Assembly (NCBI GenBank): GCA_023386235.1
Contig: JAEWKC010000020.1
Span: 1 to 64,000, forward strand
Reading direction: 5' to 3'
Length of the DNA stretch: 64,000 nt
DNA from: Bacteroidota bacterium
GTDB lineage: Bacteria; Bacteroidota; Bacteroidia; Chitinophagales; Chitinophagaceae
Part shown: one piece after another, positions 55,335 through 63,287 of the stretch
How the letters are laid out: each line of letters begins with the position of its first letter
How positions within the stretch are numbered: the stretch's first letter is position 1
Position numbers and translations under genes: made by a program
Notes under the pieces: model-generated
Database searches by the model: none
What the model saw: the letters and a program-made list of their open reading frames with translations, nothing else
What the model was told of the DNA's origin: nothing

Positions 55335-56066
55335 ATGAAAATAAGTAAAATATTAATCGTTTTAATTGTAGCATTCAACTTGTTTTCAAATATCACGTAC
55401 ACACAAAATAAACCGGATACCAGTAAGTCGTTAAACCAGGAAGAAAAAAGTATCATTGCCATTTCAGCTTTGACCGCAAAAGGCGATTTAGCTAAATTAA
55501 AATCTGAACTGAATGCTGGTCTTGATGCGGGGCTAACCATCAATGAAATTAAAGAAGTGCTGGTTCATTTATATGCCTACGCCGGTTTTCCTCGAAGCCT
55601 GCGCGGGGTGCAAACATTTATGCAGGTATTGGATGAACGCAAAGAAAAAGGTAAAACAGATGTCGTTGGTAAAGACGCTTCACCGATCAGTTCTGACACC
55701 TCGAAATATCGAAGAGGGAAAAAGATTTTAGCAGATCTTACAAATACTTCACCCGATGCGCCCATTACCGGGTATGGGGTTTTTGCGCCTGTTGTGGATA
55801 CTTTTCTTAAGGAGCATTTATTCGCAGATATTTTCGAAAGAGATGTGCTTGCGTATGCCCAAAGGGAACTGGTGACTATATCCGTTATTGCAGCAATCGG
55901 CAGCGCAGAGCCTATGCTTAAAAGCCACATGGGTATTTCATTAAACGTAGGCATCACCCCTCAACAGTTAAAAGATTTTACAGAAATCATAACAATTAAA
56001 ATCGGCGCTGCTCAAGGAAGAGCAGCAAAATCTGTTTTAGCCGAAGTATTAAAAGATAGGAAATAA
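55335..56066 (+). CDS. Exported carboxymuconolactone-decarboxylase-like protein
   Basis: 243-aa protein with a signal peptide (ILIVLIVAFNLFSNITYTQ) and two CMD repeats (GLTINEIKEVLVHLYAYAGF; RELVTISVIAAIGSAEPMLK with KSHMG). It is a clear paralogue of the N-terminal two thirds of the protein at 47001 but lacks the monooxygenase domain. It starts 11 bp after the esterase gene. Confidence 0.9.
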   Translation: MKISKILIVLIVAFNLFSNITYTQNKPDTSKSLNQEEKSIIAISALTAKGDLAKLKSELNAGLDAGLTINEIKEVLVHLYAYAGFPRSLRGVQTFMQVLDERKEKGKTDVVGKDASPISSDTSKYRRGKKILADLTNTSPDAPITGYGVFAPVVDTFLKEHLFADIFERDVLAYAQRELVTISVIAAIGSAEPMLKSHMGISLNVGITPQQLKDFTEIITIKIGAAQGRAAKSVLAEVLKDRK

Positions 56067-56085
56067 TAATATTAAATTTAAAAAC

Positions 56086-56562
56086 ATGAACAGAATATCA
56101 AACAAAATATTAATTGCAATTTTATTTGGAGCAACTACTCTCGTTACGGCATGCAATACGCAAAATAAAACTCCAGAAGATGCGCTTGTTTTTCCAAAAG
56201 GTGAAAAAATTACCAACAATAATTTTACCGGTAACGCGTGGTTGCAACCGCTTATAGCTGCGGATAGCATGAATCAAAATTCCGTAGGCAATGTAACCTT
56301 CGAGCCCGGAGCCAGATCTAATTGGCACCTGCATCCAGCCGGTCAAATTTTATTGGTGATTGATGGCGTGGGCTATTACCAGGAAAAAGGGCTGCCTAAA
56401 AAAATACTTCGAAAAGGAGATGCCATTAAATGCCCGCCGAATGTTGAACATTGGCACGGGGCAAGTGCAGACACATCTTTTACACAACTTGCGATAACCG
56501 GAAGAGAAAAAGGAGAAACAGTGTGGCTGGCGGAAGTTACTGATGAAGAGTATAACAACTAA
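56086..56562 (+). CDS. Cupin-domain lipoprotein
   Basis: 158-aa protein with a lipoprotein signal (LFGATTLVTACNTQN, Cys22) and one cupin domain (FEPGARSNWHLHPAGQILLV; KCPPNVEHWHGAS), a paralogue of the protein at 45553. CMD-like and cupin genes are again neighbours, so the pair was probably duplicated as a unit or selected together. Confidence 0.9.
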   Translation: MNRISNKILIAILFGATTLVTACNTQNKTPEDALVFPKGEKITNNNFTGNAWLQPLIAADSMNQNSVGNVTFEPGARSNWHLHPAGQILLVIDGVGYYQEKGLPKKILRKGDAIKCPPNVEHWHGASADTSFTQLAITGREKGETVWLAEVTDEEYNN

Positions 56563-56581
56563 CAGGATTAGAAATAAATAA

Positions 56582-57214
56582 ATGAAAATGATTTTAGCAT
56601 ATGCACAAATACTGTTTGCAGTTTTATTTTCAGTAACAAGCTGTTCACAGAAAACGGATAAGGATAATAAAATAGTTTCAGTTTCAGCCGATTCTTCCAA
56701 AACATTGAACGTGTATCTCTCCCGTACAAAAAACACGAAGGCCGTTGCAGAGATCATTCACTCAAAAGTAGGAGGGAAATTAGTTGCGTTGGAATTGCAA
56801 AACCCTTATCCTGAAAATTACAAGGCAATCGTTGACCAGGTGGCTAAAGAAAATGAAACCGGTTTTCTGCCACCCTTAAAAACAACAATTGACAGTATTG
56901 AAAAATACGATACAATTTTCATCGGCTTCCCTACCTGGGGCATGCAGTTGCCACCGCCTGTAAAAAGTTTCCTAAAGCAATATGATTTGTCAGGCAAAAC
57001 AATTATTCCTTTTAATACACATGCCGGATATGGCGTGGGCAGCGGGTTTCAAACCGTGAAGACATTGGCGCCGAACAGCAAAGTATTGGAAGGTTTTTCA
57101 ACAAAAGGCGGTGTTGAAAGGGATGGAATATTATTTGTGATGGAAGGTGAAAAGGAAACTGAGGTAAAATCAGAGGTAGAGAAATGGTTACGGAAGATTA
57201 AGGTGATACATTAA
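56582..57214 (+). CDS. Flavodoxin-fold lipoprotein
   Basis: 210-aa flavodoxin_4-type protein. A lipoprotein signal (ILFAVLFSVTSC, Cys21) precedes an intact FMN-binding fold: phosphate loop VYLSRTKNTKAVAEI, the 50s loop FPTWGMQLPPPV and the 90s loop THAGYGVGSGF. Flavodoxins are normally cytoplasmic, so this one needs FMN loading outside the cytoplasm. Last gene of operon C; its stop shares TTAA with the convergent DUF72 gene. Confidence 0.9.
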   Translation: MKMILAYAQILFAVLFSVTSCSQKTDKDNKIVSVSADSSKTLNVYLSRTKNTKAVAEIIHSKVGGKLVALELQNPYPENYKAIVDQVAKENETGFLPPLKTTIDSIEKYDTIFIGFPTWGMQLPPPVKSFLKQYDLSGKTIIPFNTHAGYGVGSGFQTVKTLAPNSKVLEGFSTKGGVERDGILFVMEGEKETEVKSEVEKWLRKIKVIH

Positions 57215-58101
57215 AATAGTTTCGGCTGGTTGTCTGCCAGCGCCGGAATGTTCAAACTCAGCTTTAACGCGGCATTCAGCTCTTTTATAAAATGCGCTGC
57301 CAGTAAGGGCGACTCCGCTTCTACATTCTGATGTATAAAAAAATACAATCGTTGCAGTCCTTCTTTTCTCCATTTTTTTATACGCTTCACCCAGTCATCA
57401 AGTCTTGTACTGTCTGAAGAATGATTAGCGCCCACATATCTTATAAATGCTGCGGGTGTTGTAAGGTGCATGTGCAGCATGTCGCGCCTTCCTGCTGTAT
57501 CAACTATTATATTTGTTATCTTCAATTCTTCGAGCAGCGAAGTATACGCATCCCATATTTTCTTATCGGCAAACCAGGCTTCGTTTCTTACTTCTACAGC
57601 TAAAGGAATACCTACCGGAAAGTGAGTCAATACTTGTTTGAGCTTATCAAATTCTTTGGGTGAAAAATTATCGTGCAGTTGCATAAAAGCCATACCCAGC
57701 TTGTCTTCAAAATGACTTATGGCATCACAATAAACTTCCAGCGTATCCTGTACGTTTAGCAGGCGTTTGTAATGCGTAATAGAGTTGGTAAGCTTTGGAA
57801 AAAACTTAAAACCATCCTGTGATTTTTCGCGCCAGGTAATCACTTGTTGCACCTTAGGCATATTATAAAAAGTAGCGTTCAGTTCAATAGAGTTAAACTG
57901 TGTAGAATAATAAGCAAGTTCATCTTTTGTTCCTCTCGGGTAAAAGCCTTTCAGGTCGGCTTTATTCCATTTGGCGCAGCCTACGTATACTTCAAAAGGA
58001 GCTTCATCCTTACAATTATTTAATAATTTTTTTGTGCCGGTATTATCTTTGGGCAGCGTAAAATCTATCTCTTCGGGGTTGGATACTTTTCCAAATTGCA
58101 T
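57211..58101 (-). CDS. DUF72 domain-containing protein
   Basis: 296-aa cytoplasmic protein of the DUF72/YecE family, a TIM-barrel-like fold of uncertain role. Family motifs are present: VYVGCAKWNKADLKGFYP, YYSTQFNSIELNATFYNMP, GMAFMQLHDNFSP, VEVRNEAWF and the C-terminal FFIHQNVEAESPLLAAHF. It is convergent with the flavodoxin gene and probably not part of the exported-enzyme cluster. Confidence 0.9.
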   Translation of the reverse strand: MQFGKVSNPEEIDFTLPKDNTGTKKLLNNCKDEAPFEVYVGCAKWNKADLKGFYPRGTKDELAYYSTQFNSIELNATFYNMPKVQQVITWREKSQDGFKFFPKLTNSITHYKRLLNVQDTLEVYCDAISHFEDKLGMAFMQLHDNFSPKEFDKLKQVLTHFPVGIPLAVEVRNEAWFADKKIWDAYTSLLEELKITNIIVDTAGRRDMLHMHLTTPAAFIRYVGANHSSDSTRLDDWVKRIKKWRKEGLQRLYFFIHQNVEAESPLLAAHFIKELNAALKLSLNIPALADNQPKLF

Positions 58102-58241
58102 GATCGTATTTTATTTAAATTTTCAATCAAAGTTAAGGTCAATATCCTTTTTATATTAATTTTCCTTTCATTCCTTCTTAATTAGCGATTGTTTGGTTAT
58201 TTTTATTTTCTAAAATAAAAACCAATAAAACATTTTTGTTT

Positions 58242-60149
58242 ATGAAGAACTATGTTGTAGAATCCTTACCCGATTATTTTAAACAATATAAAAAATCAAT
58301 AAAGAATCCTAAGAAGTTCTGGGATAAAATCGCGGATGAAAATTTTGTGTGGTATCAGCGATGGGAGAAAGTTTTGAATTATGATATGCACGAAGCTAAG
58401 ATTGAATGGTTTTTAAATGCTAAACTGAACATTACCAAAAACTGCATAGACAGGCATCTGGCGCAAAGAGGTAACAAAACCGCTATTATTTGGGAGCCCA
58501 ACAATCCCGATGAGGCAGCACAGCATATTACTTACAATGAATTGTATGAGAGAGTGGGCAAAATGTCCAACGTGCTGAAAGAGCAGGGAATAAAAAAAGG
58601 CGACAGAGTATCTATTTATTTACCCATGATACCCGATCTGGCTGTTGCCATGCTTGCCTGTGCCCGGGTAGGCGCGGTGCATTCCGTGGTGTTTGCGGGT
58701 TTCTCTGCATCGGCGCTTGCATCAAGGATCAACGATAGTCAAACCAAACTGGTCATCACTTCTGATGGAAGTTACAGAGGCAGCAAATCGCTGGATTTAA
58801 AAAGCATTGTAGACGAGGCTTTACTAAAATGCGACACGGTAGAAAAAGTACTGGTAGTAAAGCGCACAAACATGGAGATAAAAATGCAGGAAGGCAGAGA
58901 TCTCTGGCTGCAAGAGCTGTTAGACCAAGCGCCTGTAGACAATATTCCTACCATTATGGATGCGGAAGATCCCTTGTTTATCCTTTACACATCCGGCTCT
59001 ACCGGTAAACCAAAAGGCATGTTGCATACCAATGCCGGGTATATGGTGTATACGGCATATACTTTTAAAAATGTTTTTAATTACCAGGAAAATGATGTGT
59101 ACTGGTGCACGGCAGATATAGGCTGGATCACAGGCCACTCCTATATTTTATACGGACCACTGGCAAACGGTGCCACCACCGTGATGTTTGAAGGCACGCC
59201 CACATACCCTAAGCCCGACAGGTTCTGGGATGTGATAGAAAAGCATAAAGTCACCTTATTTTATACTGCGCCTACCGCTATTCGTTCGTTGGCTAAAGAA
59301 AGTACAGAATGGGTGGAAAAGAAAGACCTGAGTTCGCTACGCGTAATCGGTTCTGTAGGAGAACCCATTAACGATGAGGCCTGGCATTGGTACAACGATC
59401 ATGTGGGTAAAAAGAAATGTCCGATTGTAGATACCTGGTGGCAAACAGAAACCGGGGGTATTATGATATCGCCTGTACCATTTGTAACACCCACCAAGCC
59501 CACGTATGCCACATTGCCACTGCCCGGCATACAACCGGTTTTAATGGATGAAAAACGAAATGAGATTACGGGCAATCAGGTCAACGGCAATCTTTGCATT
59601 CGCTTTCCGTGGCCGGGAATAGCACGCACCATTTGGGGCGATCATCAGCGATATAAGGACACGTATTTCTCTGCCTTCCCGGGAAAATATTTTACAGGAG
59701 ACGGAGCACTGAGAGACGAAGTAGGGTATTATAGAATTACCGGTCGTGTAGATGACGTAATCATCGTTTCGGGCCACAACCTTGGAACGGCGCCTATTGA
59801 AGACAGCATTAACCAACATCCTGCCGTGGCAGAATCTGCCATTGTAGGCTATCCGCACGATGTAAAAGGCAACGCGCTGTACGGTTTTGTGATTTTGAAA
59901 GAAACCGGCGAAAGCAGGGTGAAAGAGAATGTAGCAAAAGAAATCAATCAGCTCATCGCAGATACTATCGGGCCAATTGCAAAGCTTGATAAAATACAGT
60001 TTGTACCGGGATTGCCTAAAACACGAAGCGGGAAAATCATGCGTCGTATTTTAAGAAAAATAGCGGAAGGAGATTACAGCAATTTCGGCGATACTTCTAC
60101 CTTGCTGAACCCGGAAATAATAGAGCAGATAAAAGAAGGGAGGGTATAG
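58242..60149 (+). CDS. acs: Acetyl-CoA synthetase
   Basis: 635-aa AMP-forming acetate-CoA ligase. AMP-binding motif LYTSGSTGKPKGM, the CoA-site region CTADIGWITGHSYILYGPLA, the hinge GRVDDVIIVSGHNLGTAPIE and the C-terminal acetylatable lysine in KTRSGKIMRRILRKIA are all present. The ATG at 58242 gives the usual N-terminus (MKNYVVESLPDYFKQ). It allows growth on acetate and links it to central metabolism. A strong terminator follows. Confidence 0.95.
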   Translation: MKNYVVESLPDYFKQYKKSIKNPKKFWDKIADENFVWYQRWEKVLNYDMHEAKIEWFLNAKLNITKNCIDRHLAQRGNKTAIIWEPNNPDEAAQHITYNELYERVGKMSNVLKEQGIKKGDRVSIYLPMIPDLAVAMLACARVGAVHSVVFAGFSASALASRINDSQTKLVITSDGSYRGSKSLDLKSIVDEALLKCDTVEKVLVVKRTNMEIKMQEGRDLWLQELLDQAPVDNIPTIMDAEDPLFILYTSGSTGKPKGMLHTNAGYMVYTAYTFKNVFNYQENDVYWCTADIGWITGHSYILYGPLANGATTVMFEGTPTYPKPDRFWDVIEKHKVTLFYTAPTAIRSLAKESTEWVEKKDLSSLRVIGSVGEPINDEAWHWYNDHVGKKKCPIVDTWWQTETGGIMISPVPFVTPTKPTYATLPLPGIQPVLMDEKRNEITGNQVNGNLCIRFPWPGIARTIWGDHQRYKDTYFSAFPGKYFTGDGALRDEVGYYRITGRVDDVIIVSGHNLGTAPIEDSINQHPAVAESAIVGYPHDVKGNALYGFVILKETGESRVKENVAKEINQLIADTIGPIAKLDKIQFVPGLPKTRSGKIMRRILRKIAEGDYSNFGDTSTLLNPEIIEQIKEGRV

Positions 60150-60210
60150 ATAGCGAGAAGCAGTGTGTCTGTGGTACGAAGACTGTAACACATAAAGAAA
60201 ACAATCCATT

Positions 60211-60250
60211 GGGAGGAAGTGTGGTATTCCACATTTTTCCTCCCTTTTTT
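60211..60250 (+). terminator. Terminator after acs
   Basis: GGGAGGAA (60211-60218) pairs with TTCCTCCC (60237-60244), with an inner stem GTGG/CCAC, followed by six T. Confidence 0.85.
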
Positions 60251-60262
60251 ATGAAAGACTGA

Positions 60263-60270
60263 TATCTTTG
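60263..60270 (+). promoter_or_regulatory. -7 promoter element of the dicarboxylate transporter gene
   Basis: TATCTTTG (TAnnTTTG), 16 bp before the start at 60287. Confidence 0.5.
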
Positions 60271-60286
60271 CGATAAATTTTCTTGA

Positions 60287-61612
60287 ATGACAATTATCCT
60301 TCTACAGTTTTTAGTAGTGCTTGCCGCTATATTTATCGGAGCAAGAATCGGGGGAATCGGTTTAGGGGTGTTTGGTATGATGGGACTGGCCATATTGGTT
60401 TTCGTTTTTCGGCTTCAGCCGGGCCAGGCTCCTATAGATGTAATCCTGATGATAATAGCTGTAATATCGGCGGCATCAGCATTACAGGCCGCGGGAGGAT
60501 TGGATTACCTGGTAAAAGTGGCTGAGAAGTTGTTACGAAAAAATCCTTCGGCAATTACATTTTTAGGTCCTTTTGTATGTTACGCTTTTACTTTTTTTGC
60601 CGGCACCGGGCATATAGCGTATTCTCTTTTGCCCATCATTTCAGAAATAGCTACGGAGAGTAAAGTAAGACCCGAACGACCTTTGAGCATTTCTGTAATA
60701 GCCTCGCAACAGGCCATTACTGCCAGTCCTATTTCCGCGGCTACAGCGGCTTTGCTAAGCACAAGCTTACTGGGTGGTCAGGGCATTTCATTGGCAGATA
60801 TTTTAAAAATATGTATCCCGGCTACGCTAATCGGCGTATTGGCCGGTGCGGTTGTCGCGAACTTTATTGGCAAAAGCCTGGAGAAAGACCCGGAATATCT
60901 TAAACGCCTCAAGCGAGGAGACTTCAGCAAAAAAACTGTAGTAAACACTACCGCGGCGCAAAGCAGTACAAGACCCAAAACTGCGGTAATTATTTTTTTA
61001 ACAGGCGTTTTGTTGGTGGTATTGTTTGGCTCTGTTGAAAGTCTGCGTCCTGTATTTAATGCAGAGGGGAATATTACGCGGATGAACATGCCAGAAATCA
61101 TTGAAATTGTAATGATGAGCATCGCCGGGTTGATTATTATTTTTGCTAAGGCAGACGTGGCTAAGGCGGTGAAAGGCAATGTATTTCTCGCCGGAATGCA
61201 GGCGGTAATTGCTATTTTTGGGATCGCATGGATGGGCGATACTTTCTTCCAGGGCAATATTGATTTCTTTAAAACACATATACAGGATATAGTTACCAAT
61301 CATTCTTATTTGTTTGCTGTTGCACTTTTTGTGATGTCAATATTTCTTTTCAGCCAGGCGGCAACGGTAAGAACTTTATATCCTTTAGGTATAGCTTTGG
61401 GCATTCCGCCCATGATACTGATAGCTTTATTTCCTGCGGTAAACGGTTATTTTTTTATTCCCAATTATCCTACAGTTGTTGCTGCCATCAACTTTGACAG
61501 AACAGGCACAACCAGGATAGGAAAATATATTTTGAATCATTCCTTTATGATACCGGGCCTGGTATCTACCATTGTTGCCATTGTAATAGGGTACGTGATG
61601 GTGAGCGTGTAA
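60287..61612 (+). CDS. Anaerobic C4-dicarboxylate transporter, DcuA/DcuB family
   Basis: 441-aa inner-membrane transporter with about ten hydrophobic segments, for example LLQFLVVLAAIFIGARIGGI and LFVMSIFLFSQAATVRTLY. Family signatures include TFFAGTGHIAYSLLPIISEI and ASQQAITASPISAATAALLS, and it ends in VSTIVAIVIGYVMVSV. Members exchange fumarate, aspartate or succinate. Its own promoter suggests independent regulation from acs. Confidence 0.92.
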   Translation: MTIILLQFLVVLAAIFIGARIGGIGLGVFGMMGLAILVFVFRLQPGQAPIDVILMIIAVISAASALQAAGGLDYLVKVAEKLLRKNPSAITFLGPFVCYAFTFFAGTGHIAYSLLPIISEIATESKVRPERPLSISVIASQQAITASPISAATAALLSTSLLGGQGISLADILKICIPATLIGVLAGAVVANFIGKSLEKDPEYLKRLKRGDFSKKTVVNTTAAQSSTRPKTAVIIFLTGVLLVVLFGSVESLRPVFNAEGNITRMNMPEIIEIVMMSIAGLIIIFAKADVAKAVKGNVFLAGMQAVIAIFGIAWMGDTFFQGNIDFFKTHIQDIVTNHSYLFAVALFVMSIFLFSQAATVRTLYPLGIALGIPPMILIALFPAVNGYFFIPNYPTVVAAINFDRTGTTRIGKYILNHSFMIPGLVSTIVAIVIGYVMVSV

Positions 61613-61823
61613 ATAAACGGTTTTTGTATTAACTTTATGTAATAATCAGCATTTGTGCATCATGCATAAAACCTATTAATATGCGACTTCTTCTACTTTG
61701 AAGTGTTCCTGCTTCCAAGATACACAGGTTCTTATCATCTAAATCTCGCTAAAGCGGAGATGATGTACTTCCCTGTATTTTTTGGCAGGGAGTCAGGGAG
61801 TAAAATTAAGATTGATTAATTGC

Positions 61824-63248
61824 TCAATTGTCTGCTCTCTCTATCTTCAATACCCAATCTTGTTGTGCTGTATTAGGAGGAGTAAAAGTCTGGATTCCAC
61901 TGCTGAATGTTTGTGTCTGGGGAGTATATGTACCGCTTGCAGGATTGAACCAACTCACTCGTTTTGTGCCTGGTTGCAATCTGCTTAGATCAACTTTTAC
62001 AGCATTCGGTTGTGGCAGGTGAAAGAGTGCGTATGTTTTACCATCGTTGCGTGTAGCCATCACAATATCCTTGTAATCTGTTCCTTTATCGGAGATTACC
62101 AGCAATGGGTCTTCCGTTCTGCGTTGATCTTTCAGCGATAAAAATAAATCTTTCAGATGACGCATTTGATAGGCGCCTGTGGCTTCCAGCGCTTGTTTCC
62201 AGTGTATTGCCGTATCGCCTGTATTTACTGTAGGATATAAGTCGGTGTTTAAAAACTGCCATATGGAATGGTGTCCGTAAGTAGAGCCGACGCCTCCGGC
62301 AAATACACCCCGATACATTCTTACGCGTACATCGTATGCAGAAAAATAGCCTCTTTCTGCCCTGGTCCATTTACCATCCCAGGGGTTCACGGGATGATCT
62401 TCGTAAGCGGGTTCCATATCCATTACGGGTTTCAGTGGCATAAATTTTAAATCCCTGCGAATGTCGTTCCATACAGGTGCGTTTCTTGCTCCGTGGCCGC
62501 TTTGTATGGCATTCATCTTTAACCACTGATCGTTGTGCAAATAAGCAGCACTGCCATCGCCGGAACCTCCCGGATGATAGGTGATGAATACCTCTTTGCC
62601 ATACACCTCCTGAATACCTCTTGCCATAGCACGCCAGATGGCTCTTACATCGTATTTATTCCCTTCTCTTTCATACACAACCGGCCGATCGCCACCAAGT
62701 ATCCAAATGATGTTCCATTGATTTTTGTAGCGTTCCGCTAATTTTTTAGCGTAGATATAAGCGTTATCCTCATTGAAGATCACAGGACCATCACCCCAAT
62801 TGGGCGTCACCTTATCGCCCCAGGTTGGCAATAATCCAATATATAAATTTCTTTTGGCGGCTTCTTTAATTACAAAATCCACATTATCCCAATAGTCATA
62901 TTCCTTTTCGTTGTTGGGATTGTTGCCCGGTGTTACCGCCCATTTGGTAGGATCTTCATTTATGAAAGGCACATCGCCATATCTATTCGGTTGTTTTATA
63001 CCATTTATTTCCGCCAAAGCCACGGCCTGAATTACATTAAAGCCCTGTTCTTGTCTTTTATCTAAATAAAGCAAAGCATCTTCACGGGTAATTCTGTGAA
63101 ACAGTTCCCATCCGGTGTCGCCCAGCCAAAAGAAAGGCTTACCCGTTTTGGTTTCTATTAAAAATTTTTGAGAAGAGTCTACATTAATTTGTGCACTTGT
63201 CGATAATGTAATAAGCAGGATTAGCAAAACGGTTATTATTTTTGACAT
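61824..63248 (-). CDS. GH140-like (DUF4038) exported glycoside hydrolase
   Basis: 474-aa enzyme with a signal peptide (MSKIITVLLILLITLSTSAQ) and the apiosidase-like GH140/DUF4038 TIM barrel: FFWLGDTGWELFHRITREDA, IWILGGDRPVVYEREG (acid/base region) and PVMDMEPAYEDHP (nucleophile region), then a C-terminal beta domain (VSWFNPASGTYTPQTQTFS). Known GH140 enzymes release apiose side-chain sugars from rhamnogalacturonan II. A sialate O-acetylesterase gene lies 39 bp upstream on the same strand, so a pectin or glycan locus probably extends beyond the window. Confidence 0.88.
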   Translation of the reverse strand: MSKIITVLLILLITLSTSAQINVDSSQKFLIETKTGKPFFWLGDTGWELFHRITREDALLYLDKRQEQGFNVIQAVALAEINGIKQPNRYGDVPFINEDPTKWAVTPGNNPNNEKEYDYWDNVDFVIKEAAKRNLYIGLLPTWGDKVTPNWGDGPVIFNEDNAYIYAKKLAERYKNQWNIIWILGGDRPVVYEREGNKYDVRAIWRAMARGIQEVYGKEVFITYHPGGSGDGSAAYLHNDQWLKMNAIQSGHGARNAPVWNDIRRDLKFMPLKPVMDMEPAYEDHPVNPWDGKWTRAERGYFSAYDVRVRMYRGVFAGGVGSTYGHHSIWQFLNTDLYPTVNTGDTAIHWKQALEATGAYQMRHLKDLFLSLKDQRRTEDPLLVISDKGTDYKDIVMATRNDGKTYALFHLPQPNAVKVDLSRLQPGTKRVSWFNPASGTYTPQTQTFSSGIQTFTPPNTAQQDWVLKIERADN

Positions 63249-63287
63249 GGTAACTATTCGGTTTAATGTATCAAGAGTATTGTATTA

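Noticed and set aside
61613..61823. Hairpins in the spacer between the dicarboxylate transporter and the GH140-like gene
   Set aside because: Inverted repeats are short and no T-tract follows, so no terminator is called.
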